Source of the DNA: Aurelia coerulea
Lineage: Eukaryota > Cnidaria > Scyphozoa > Semaeostomeae > Ulmaridae
Assembly: GCA_039566865.1 (NCBI GenBank)
Contig: CM076949.1
Span: forward strand, 10,951,501 to 11,015,500
Direction of reading: 5' to 3'
Length of the DNA: 64,000 bases
Below, piece after piece: positions 55,172-64,000 of the stretch. The notes below the pieces were generated by a model. That model made no database searches, was not told where the DNA came from, and saw nothing but the letters and a program-made list of their open reading frames with translations. Both the position numbers and the translations under genes were made by a program. Every line of letters begins with the position of its first letter. Positions within the stretch are counted from its first letter, which is position 1.

Positions 55172-55207
55172 TGAGACCAAGCAAAATGTTGCAGCTTGAA
55201 GAATACA

Positions 55208-55496
55208 CCCCTAAGTAACGACCACGCTGGACGTTAATAATACAGCGGGGAATTATGAAATTAAACATTTTTAACAGGGATTAGAAATATCATCGCTTGA
55301 AAGGAAACTTTCGGTTATCAATTTTCTATGATGAAACTTAAATAATTTCTGACGGGGACACACAAGTTTCAACGGGGAACCAACAGAAACGCGGCGGGGA
55401 AAGCGTTTAAACTCGTTAGCGGGGAAGCAAATTTTCTTGGCGGGTCATCCCTCTACCTTGGCGGGGCAATGTTTCAGCGGGGTCGTTACTGGGGGA
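55208..55496. mobile_element. MITE-like element with GTAACGACC ends
   Basis: CCCTAAGTAACGACCACGCTG at the left and (reverse complement) CCCCAGTAACGACCCCGCTG at the right are inverted. CGGGGAA words recur internally at least six times. No clear target duplication was read. Confidence 0.5.
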
Positions 55497-56404
55497 TGTA
55501 AAAATACATTACACATCTTCTGCGAAACCAGCCATAATGTCTTGCCCCCTCTGTTTATTTTGATTTGATTCAGTGCAGTCAGAGGTGTGAAATCTATTCT
55601 TCAGAAAAGGCGAGTCGCTTTACTGTCTTTTCAGTTCAGAAAATCCAATTTCTTGCTTACAAAATGTGCCCTTGCTTTGCGACTCTCCTGATTGAAATGA
55701 ATATATTAGCAATTCTGGTAGCAATTCCGTTGTATATAAAGAGAAACTGAACGACAGGGAAACCTGAATAGGATAGCAAAAACCCGATATCTACTTAGTG
55801 ATCCCTCCTAGTCCTAAGTGATTTAAAGTTTCTTGATTCACTATTGAACACCTCAAAAACCACAAAACCACATAATAACGTAATGCAAAACAGGCGTTCT
55901 AAGATATTTGTCAGCGCCATTTCTAAAGAGTTTTGCCATCTTCAACTTGGGGAAACTCAATACTTATGTCTCCTTGTGTATCGCTTGTACCCTGCCGTGC
56001 TGTTGCACTGTGATCAGAGCATCGAATGTAACCAAAATTTGAAGATTTTGATTCCTGCTTGATTTTAGGCTTGAGACACACACCATAACTGTACTGCAAA
56101 CATTTCCAAGATCAGTCAACAGAGCGGAGATATTGATTTTTAAAGTTGGGCCTAAATCAGATCTTTTTACCTGTATTGTTTGTAAGAAATTGCTTAAAAG
56201 AAACTAAACTCTCAAATTGCCAAAAAATAAGAAATTCCAGTAGGCCCACTGGGAAAATGTAGTATTTTGATAAAAGAAATCCTTGTTACATTTTACTTCA
56301 TTTTCACTTGGTTCCTGAATCTTGTTATGTACTCACAAAGTTCTTGAGTATTGCCTAAAGGCCTCTAAACATCGGAAATGCTTCAAAAACACGGGGTGGG
56401 GGGT
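55497..56404. other. no supported gene; diverged repeat at 56095-56230
   Basis: Short frames only. The block at about 56095-56170 (aaagttgggcctaaatcaga) is the reverse complement of 61556-61626, so a dispersed repeat lies here. Confidence 0.45.
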
Positions 56405-59400
56405 TCTGGGGCAACGCAACTTGTGTGTTAAATTATTCAAAAAGGAAAAAAGAAATTTTTACAAAAATTTGAATATTACTGATATTACTGACAATAAAAA
56501 GTTTTGGAAAACTGTGAAACCTGTCCTTTCCGATAAAGGTCGATCGAATTCAAAAATTACCCTTATTGAAAATGACACGATAATTCCAATGATAAGGAAG
56601 TTGCTGAAACCCTGAATGATTATTTCGTAACTATTACTGACTCACTAGGTCTTACGGAGAACAGTGAGATTATCGTTAGTACAGAAGGTGTCTCAGATTC
56701 TGTAGAAAGGGCTCTAATGAAATATTCCAACCACCCAAGCATAAGGAAAATTCGCAGTTTTGCTCAAAACGACGATTTCTTTAAATTCCAAAAGGTTTCC
56801 ATAGAATAGATGCATTCTGAAATTGGAAGACTTAATCCTAAGAAGGCAACAACCTATAAAAATATACCTGCAAAAGTACTGAAAAGCAACGCTGACATTT
56901 GCTCCGAATCGTTACAGCTTATTTTCAATGATTGCGTAGAAAATGGTTTGTTTCCGGACTTATTGAAACTAGCAGATGTGACTTCTCTTCATAAAATGGA
57001 GGAGAAAACAAGGAAGAAAAATTACAGACCCGTGAGCGTTTTGCCAACTGTTTCTAAGGTTTTTGAAAGACTGCTGGACCAACAGATTATTGATTATATG
57101 GGGCCTTATTTATCGGCACTTCTTTGCGGTTTTCGTAAGGGGTATAATGCGCAGCACGCGTTAGTTCGAATGCTTGAAAAGTGGAAAGCAAGCTTAGACA
57201 ATGGAGAAAATATTGGCGCAATCCTGATGGACTTATCCAAAGCGTTCGATTGTATTAAACATGACTTCCTTTTAGCAAAACTAGATGCTTACGGTTTCAG
57301 CCGTGAAGCACTGTGTCTCGTCAACAGCTTCTTGGAAAATAGGCACCAGAGAGTTAAGATTAATGGGTCTTTTAGTGGCTACAAGCAACTGTCCCTTGGA
57401 GTTCCACAAGGATCTGTTCTTGGTCCCCTGTTCTTTAACATATACATAAATGATTTGTTGCTCTCCATAGACGATACTGATATCTGCAATTACGCAGATG
57501 ATACAACCATATATGCATGCGGTAAGAATCTTGATAACGTAATTGCAAGGTTGGAGAATGATTCAAGTACAATTATTCAATGGTTCGCTGATAACTTTAT
57601 GAAATTGAATACAGATAAATGTCATTTACTCATACTTGGTAGAAATTCTAACCAGCAGGTCACAGTTAATGTAGGAGATTCTGTCATAGCAAATACGGAC
57701 GAGGAAAAGCTACTAGGCGTTGTGATCGACAAAAAACTCAATTTTGAGACGCATATCAATAAGTTGTGTAAGAAGGCTGGTAGCAAGCTCTTCGCCCTCG
57801 CTCGCATATCTGGTTACATGGACTCTAACAAACTAAGAATCTTAATGAGAGCCTTTGTAATTAGCCAGTTTCAATACAGTCCATTAGTCTGGATGTTTCA
57901 CAGTAGGCACATGAATAATAAAATTAATAGAATACACGAGAGAGCCTTGAGAATCGCATACAAGGATTATGAATCAAGCTTCAACACCCTGCTAGGAAAA
58001 GATGACTCAGTAATATTCATGCAAGGAACCTGCAAACGCTTATGATCGAAATGTTTAAAACTAAGGAGAACATCCATCCCCCTTTTATGAGGGAAATTTT
58101 CTGCTAGCGTCGTGTTAATTATAATCTGAGAAACAATAATGAATTTGTGCTACCAAGGGTAAGAACTACAAGTTATGGATCCGAGACTATCAAATATAGA
58201 GGGCAACAGGTTCTTTGACTTCTTCAAATTATAGGCCTATATCTCTTTTATCTGTTTTCAGTAAAATCATAGAGAAATTGATGTATAAGCGCTTATATAA
58301 TTTCTTAGAGCTACATGAAGTCTTGTATAATCTCCAGTTTGGTTTTCGTGCTTCTCACTCAATAGATCATGCTTTGATCAGTTTAACTGAATCAATTAAA
58401 AATACCTTAGATAATAAGAAGTACGGATGTGGCATTTTCATTGATTTGCAAAAAGCATTTGATACAGTCAATCATAAAATCCTCCTCGGCAAACTTGAAC
58501 ATTATGGTATTCGTGGTACAGCTTTGGCATGGTTCAGTTCCTATCTTTGCAATAGAAGCCAATATGTATCTGTTAATGGTCACAACTCTTTCTGCCTCAA
58601 TATTACTTGTGGAGTACCACAGGGCTCTGTCCTTGGTCCACTCCTATTCCTCATATATATCAATGATCTTCCTAACTCATCAACCAGACTATCTTTTTAT
58701 CTTTTTGCTGATGATACTAACATCTACTATGAATCAGACTGTTTACATAAATTACAAAAGGTAGTTAACACGGAACTTAAACATATAAAAAAGTGGCTAG
58801 ATGCTAATAAACTTGCTCTAAATGTAGACAAAACTAACTTTATAATTTTTCATTCTTTAAAGAATTCGTTGCATGAAACTGTCAACATTAAAATAGGAAA
58901 GAAGCATGTCAAGCAGGTTAAATATGTTAAATTTCTTGGTCTTCTGCTGGATGAAAACCTTACCTGGAAATATCACTTGAATGAACTCTCTAAAAAGTTA
59001 GCAAGAACATCTGGTGTGTTCTTCAAAATAAGGCATCTTCTCCCTTCTAGTGTCTTAGTCTCCCTGTACCATTCCTTATTTGGCTCATTTATTCAGTATG
59101 GGATTGTTGTGTGGGGTCTAACCTATGACATCCACACTAAGCCCATTTATGTTTTACAAAAGAAAATTGTTAGAGCTATCACTTTCAATAATTTTGCTGC
59201 TCCTTCTACCCCAATCTTTTCCGAGTTGAAAATTCTTAAGTTATATGATTTATTTTATTTAAAGCTCCTTTCTTTTGTGTATGAATGTGTTAACAAAATT
59301 TCTCCCTCATATTTTCATGATTATTTTACTTTGTTGTCCTCTGTTCATCAATATGATACAAGGCTGGCATGTATGGATGGTATTTTTTTAAATCGTAAAA

Positions 59401-60443
59401 ATACTATGCAATATGGAATAAGATCTGTCAGATACACAGGTGCTAAATCCTGGAATGACATTCCTACCATCATCAAGCAATGCCCCTCGAAATTAAGTTT
59501 TCGCCGGCAATTGAAAATTCATTTGTTCGCAACAAAATATTAAATATTAGTATTTAAATCCACGATTTTGGTTGCATTTTTCAGTCAAGGCTGTAAATCT
59601 CAAAATTCCTTAAAGCATGATGACTTTGGAGTGGCTTTGGTGGGCTCTTGCTTTTGGGGCCTGTTCTGGGTACAAAACCCTTCCGTGGCGTTAGCTGTGG
59701 ATTTGGGTTTTTTGCCTGGAGTGGGATCCGTGGGCTTGGGGTCACTGTGGTCATTCTGGGTCTCTTGCACATAACGCATCTTTTGGAATCATACTGATTA
59801 CTGAAAATGCGGATTTTTTTTTAATAGGGGGTGCTCTCTCCTCGATTAGTCTATCTACTGAGAGAGCTCCTCCTTTAAGGAATTCCCCACATACAGTTTT
59901 CATATGTTCTCTTCCTTAGTTTAATTCTAGGTGCTTGTATCGTTTGTTATTATCTGTATTATTGTATTTAATGTATTTTGTATTGAAAATTGTATGTTGA
60001 GTGAATTTTAAAATGAAAACTGAACTGAACTGAACATCTTTGGCTATCTCTTCCTTCTCACATAAGGAATGCTCAATCTATCAATGAGTTTAAGAAAAAA
60101 ATTAAAAGTTGGAATGGCACTGACTGCTCATGCAGATTATGTAGGACGTTTATACCACAACTTGGATTTTAGTGATACTATGATTTGATACAGCTTCCAT
60201 TTCATATTTCGGACATTCGGAATTTTAACAGCTCGGATTTTTATATTACAACGTTTTTAATTCTGTTTTGGAATTTTATACCTTGTATTTGATATCTTAG
60301 TTATTTAATCATGTATATATATTTCTTGGACTTGTAGTAGTTTTTAGCAGTTGGCTTGGATTAGCTAGTTTAGTAGTTAATTTTTACTGTACATAGCTAT
60401 GTAGCGCCAACTTTAAATAAATTGATTATTATTATTATTATTA
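56405..60443 (+). pseudogene. CR1/L2-like RT element, interrupted by a second RT element
   Basis: A 5'-truncated frame starts in the connector (KKFWKTVKPVLSDKGRS), has a frameshift and stop near 56610-56810, then the RT: NYRPVSVLPTVSKVFERLL, ILMDLSKAFDCIKHDFLLAK, LSLGVPQGSVLGPLFFNIYI, catalytic NYADDTTIYAC and LLGVVIDKKLNFETHINKLC, to about 58045, with a frameshifted continuation to YRGQQVL. The insertion 58218-60036 separates this from WLSLPSHIRNAQSINEFKKK and the terminal CSCRLC cluster (60043-60165). The 3' UTR ends in (ATT)n at 60443. Confidence 0.85.
58218..60036 (+). mobile_element. 5'-truncated RT element with (TGAAC)n tail, nested
   Basis: TCTTTG is duplicated at 58212-58217 and 60037-60042. 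The frame from 58218 to 59543 encodes an RT: TSSNYRPISLLSVFSKIIEK, IFIDLQKAFDTVNHKILLGK, TCGVPQGSVLGPLLFLIYIN, catalytic LFADDTNIYYE, KFLGLLLDENLTWKYHLNEL and a complete thumb and C-terminus ending LKIHLFATKY. There are no stops within it. It begins at the RT entry, so the endonuclease was lost at insertion. The 3' end is gaactgaactgaac. Confidence 0.85.
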
Positions 60444-60446
60444 TCT

Positions 60447-60777
60447 TCCATAGTAAAGGTACCTGGGGATGTGCCGCGAACAAGGGTATACTTTTTCGGA
60501 CTTCTAGTCTAGCCAAGGGTATCATTTTTGACAATATTGGTCTAGCGAACGGTCATGATATCATGTTTGGTACAAATTTGACAAAAATTGGTCCGGGAAA
60601 TGGTCAAAATTGGTCTAGCAAAGGGTACCATTTTCGTAAAAATTGGTCCAAAGAATGGTCAAATTGGTGTAGCCAAGGGTACCACTTTCATAAAAATTAG
60701 TTTAGCCAACGGTACCATTTTGAATATGCTCGTGGCAGACCCCTACCCAAAATTTGGCCAAGAACCCCCCCCCCGGG
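60447..60777. mobile_element. C/G-run family fragment, related to 54234-55171
   Basis: Reverse complement similarity to 54234-55171 includes ggtacctggggatgtgccgc, tagccaagggtatc and gcagacccctacccaaaatt, then an end CCAAGAACC plus a C run and GGG. No left end or duplication; it abuts the (ATT)n tail of the preceding RT element. Confidence 0.6.
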
Positions 60778-60869
60778 TCTAAAAACCTTATTTTGACATG
60801 TTCACGAGGGCACAGGTGGTTCATGTTCTTGAAAATCAAATGAACATCAAGATTCTTATGGAGCCTTTA

Positions 60870-61680
60870 GAAACTCAGAAGAAATTCTGAGTACTAAAAA
60901 TCTGATAATTTTAAGAAACTTTCGGTACTGGCGTGTACATGACAAGGCATGGCACTGTTTTGACTTGACAGCAAATTACAATTACACGTGTTTGCACATT
61001 GCACTCAGACTTCACCGATATTTCTTCTTTCTAGTCTCGTTTTGATCCCCTGATAAATGTTAAATGGCATGTATCGTGAACCTGATTGGCTAATGTAATA
61101 CAATTATCTCTTTTGTTTAGTACAAAGCACGGGACCGAGGCTACATTTTTACGGCAGTAAAAATTCATGAAGCAGAAATTAAAAGTCACGAAACAATGGA
61201 ATTCCACTCCAAGCTTCTTTGTTGTATCAACCAACTGTTATCGCGATATATGCCCTTTAAGCATATTCAATCATTTTGCCTCTTTATAACCGTTTTTTTT
61301 GGACAATTACACAATTATAATTCATTGAAAATTGAGTTTTGAAGACATGTTTTCAGAAAAGTACCATCGTGCAATTGTTTAAAAACGGGCATAAAAGGCA
61401 AAATACTTGAACATGCTCAACATGGCCTTGAAGCACACATTTAGAGGACCAGAATGAGGAATGAGACTAAAATGAAAAAGATCGGTGAAGTCTGAGTGCA
61501 GAAACGAAGAGCTGTGAACTCTTATAAAAACGCTGCAATATCTCTGCAGGTCATGTGAACAAAGTTCTGATTTAGGCCCAACTTTAAAAATAAATATCTC
61601 CATTTTCCATCTTGAAAATGTTTGCAGCACATGGACCCCTAGGTGCATGTAATGCATGTATCGAGTCCAACATCTAACAT
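60870..61680. repeat. dispersed repeat with AGTACT/TAAGAAAC words
   Basis: tctgataattttaagaaact (60900-60920) matches the reverse complement of the 1150-1220 block. 61556-61626 matches the reverse complement of 56095-56170. No gene is supported. Confidence 0.45.
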
Positions 61681-62124
61681 CTTTTTAGCATTTGCAACTT
61701 CATTTTTTTGGAATTTTTTAGATAAAGAGGGCCTAATGGATCATGGTACTTTGGTGCCCTTCTTCAGGTTTGCTCTTCCTTCAACATTGAGACTATGTAT
61801 TTTTTATCTAAATTTACCCTGGGGAGTAAAAGCAGTCTTTCTGCAACTAGAAAATGGGCACACTCCAGATTATTTTACAGATGTGATGATGTGATGACGT
61901 CAGTGTTCAAACACAGAAACCGAAGTGCTTTATACAGGTTTTTTGGTCAGTGATTTATACAAATATAGGATACTTTTGTATTTCACGATTCAATGCTTAG
62001 TGTATGTTTTTGTGGAAGTGTTTCTATGTATCGTTGTGAAATCAAGAAACAAACAAAAAATACTACAAAAGTATCCTATTGCTTTGCCTGTTGCTAAGGG
62101 ACAGTGCAAAGTTTATATTATAAC

Positions 62125-62391
62125 ATGGCCAGTGCAAAACGTAACGGGGCAACTACTTTTGCTGAGCTTTGTACAGAATTACAAAGCAATATGAACGAGG
62201 CAGGAACTTTTTATGAGCTCAAGACGAATTTTGAGATAAGAATGGTTCATTTTGAAGACAACATTGTGAATCATGCAAGTCGAGAAATGCAGGAAGATGT
62301 ATATGAAAATAATGCAAAATGTCCTTGTCAGTCGTTTGCAAGAATAAGTCATAAGGCGACAAGAATTGATTTTGTTATGGTCTTTGGTTAA
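62125..62391 (+). CDS. possible 88-residue protein or exon, unknown
   Basis: The frame starts MASAKRNGATTFAELCTELQ and continues with amphipathic, charged sequence (FEIRMVHFEDNIVNHASREM) to a stop at 62391. Composition is plausible for a protein, but no family is recognised and no splice partner or repeat relationship is seen. Confidence 0.2.
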   Translation: MASAKRNGATTFAELCTELQSNMNEAGTFYELKTNFEIRMVHFEDNIVNHASREMQEDVYENNAKCPCQSFARISHKATRIDFVMVFG

Positions 62392-63689
62392 TTCTGTCTG
62401 CGGTGATAAACAACATCTGTTGTTAAAGAATACGGGAGACACATTTTTCGAAGGAAAGGGTGACGGGCAGTTAGTTTTTTTGCAATAATTTCATACAGGG
62501 AGGGCAGATTTTTTTGCAAGAATTTTTGTTCTCCACCGGCCATGTAATATAATAAATTTTGCACTGCCCTAACGATTGGACTCTATATTTAGAGTGACTG
62601 TTGGGTAATCACTTCTTAAAAGCTTCCATAGGCTCTTAGCAGAAACCCACAAACCTTCACAATTCAAAATTTTGCACGATTTTACCATCGGCATGAACTT
62701 GCCTGTTTCTGCAAAGCCTGCACGGAAGATTTAAGAAGTAATACACCCGTTGGTTTTTCCATAGTCTACTGTAATGGAGGGTGTAGAAGGGGTTTTGACT
62801 AGCTGACTAACAGACTGTTTTGCACACTGACTAATGACTAATTTTGTTCAAAAGCATAGACTAATGACTAACTATATTCTGTAGTTGACTTTTGACTAAG
62901 CCTATTTTTCTCTGCATTTAGTCAAAAGTACATTTGCACAGAGGCCAGAAGTAGCACAAACCCTGTTATTTCAGCAATGAATATCAAAAGGAATGGAAAA
63001 ACGACCAACTTTTACCACACAAAAAATATTCTTTTTAAAACAATCAGTGGCAGGAACGTGGGAAGCATCTCAAACTTGGGGGGCATGACACTTCAAGGGC
63101 ACTCTTTTCATTAAGTTAAAGGGGCACTCCCTGAGAATAAACGGGCATTTCTTTGTTACTTGAAAAATTTTGGGGGAAGCACGTGCCCCCAATGCCCCCC
63201 TTCGGTTCCTACGTCTCTGCTCAGTGGTAGGCTGAGATTTTTCAATTCTTCTTCTTTCCTTCTTCAGCATCAATATCTCGAGAATGGGGCCAGAAAATGA
63301 TTGTAACACATATCAATTTTGTGTTCCCTCTTCTTCCTCCATTCAGGAAAGCACTTCTACCCTGACTGTTCAATTCAAAAATATTTTGGGTTACCCATGG
63401 TTATACCTCTAGGTCAAGCAAGGGACACAAAACGACCTTATCGTGTAGTACAGTAGTCAGCAATCTGGTTCTATCTTGACGTTTTCGGCGGAAGAAACGG
63501 TATATTTTATCACACACGCAATTACAACACAATTTTTGGCACTATCTTGGGGCAAAGGTGATGGAATGTTTTGGGAGAATAACTGGTCTTCCTGACAAAG
63601 AAATAAGCAATCCAATTGTGACGTGCATATCTTTGGCTGCATAGAAATAGTTATGTTTGGCTGTATGCAATATAATGTCACTCATTGAG
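62392..63689. other. no supported gene; GC-rich block at 63069-63230
   Basis: Mostly non-coding. The block 63069-63230 (gggggcatgacacttcaagg ... cgtgcccccaatgcccccct) has the look of a C/G-ended transposon fragment. Around 62800-62930 a gactaatgactaa word recurs. Confidence 0.4.
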
Positions 63690-63813
63690 TAGCCTGCGTG
63701 CAGACTTTACTATTGTGAAGGAGTTAGAGGTGAAAAGGGAAAGGTACCTTTACCTTTCCCTTTCCCTTTTCGCCTCTAACTCCTCCACAATAGTAAAGTC
63801 TGCACGCAGGCTA
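63690..63813. mobile_element. palindromic hAT-type MITE, 124 bp
   Basis: It is almost one perfect palindrome: TAGCCTGCGTGCAGACTTTA runs inward to ggaaaggtacctttaccttt and returns. The ends match the MITE at 4606-5022. The flanks ctcattga (63681-63688) and ctcattac (63814-63821) are an imperfect 8-bp duplication. Confidence 0.8.
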
Positions 63814-64000
63814 CTCATTACGCCGTTCTCAGGGATCTACAACTATATGATGGTGGTGTCAGCAGGAAGCCTGGTATTGAGATACATAGGCCACTTCTGT
63901 CATGTTCTAATCGAAAAAGGGGACAAATAAGGTGTTTATGTATAACAGTTTCACCCGCAGCTTGGCACTCAAATTATTAAAACTGGTGGTGCACCCACGA
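63814..64000. other. no supported gene at window end
   Basis: Short frames only. Confidence 0.4.

Noticed and set aside
1..64000. CRISPR array, bacterial operons or riboswitches
   Set aside because: The tandem repeats here lack spacers of uniform size, and all coding content is of eukaryotic transposon type.

Overview
The window looks like transposon-dense, AT-rich intergenic DNA from an animal genome. I see no bacterial operon structure. The coding material consists of metazoan non-LTR retrotransposon, Penelope-like and hAT/ZMYM-type proteins. The mixture (CR1/L2-like elements including one with a 2A peptide, Penelope-like elements with hammerhead ribozymes, Transib-, Mutator-, piggyBac- and mariner-like non-autonomous elements) suggests a marine invertebrate, plausibly an anthozoan cnidarian. 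The species cannot be fixed from the sequence alone. No host gene is firmly supported; the best candidate is a ZMYM1/hAT-like ORF at 9058-10851, which may itself be transposon-derived.

Layout. 1-9 kb: piggyBac-like non-autonomous copies (TTAA sites), a 2.5-kb transposon with G-rich ends carrying a ~125-bp repeat array split by a hAT-type MITE, a reverse transcriptase (RT) remnant and an isolated hammerhead motif. 9-11 kb: the ZMYM1/hAT-like ORF. 12.7-21.2 kb: a Penelope-like element (PLE) in two opposed pieces, split by a Mutator-like element (10-bp target duplication), itself split by an apparently intact CR1-like retrotransposon with a 2A motif (10-bp target duplication). 21.2-27 kb: an RT fragment and a 3.2-kb giant inverted repeat. 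27-37.3 kb: PLE copies in both orientations, one nearly full length but interrupted by a Transib/RSS-like element (5-bp target duplication) and a hAT MITE. 37.3-40 kb: an element built like a PLE, with hammerhead-bearing terminal repeats and an inverted partial copy, whose only ORF encodes a 378-residue non-RT protein. 40-50 kb: nested CR1/L2-like remnants. 50-64 kb: satellites, MITEs, and one RT element inserted in another.

How the parts relate: almost everything is explained by successive insertions whose order can be read from target duplications. PLE tails repeatedly abut (TA)n tracts and carry hammerhead cores. A family with C/G-run ends and 8-bp duplications recurs at least five times with different internal sequence. 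The most novel-looking item is the hammerhead-flanked element at 37.36-39.77 kb. Superfamily assignments rest on ends and target-duplication lengths read by eye, not on searches.
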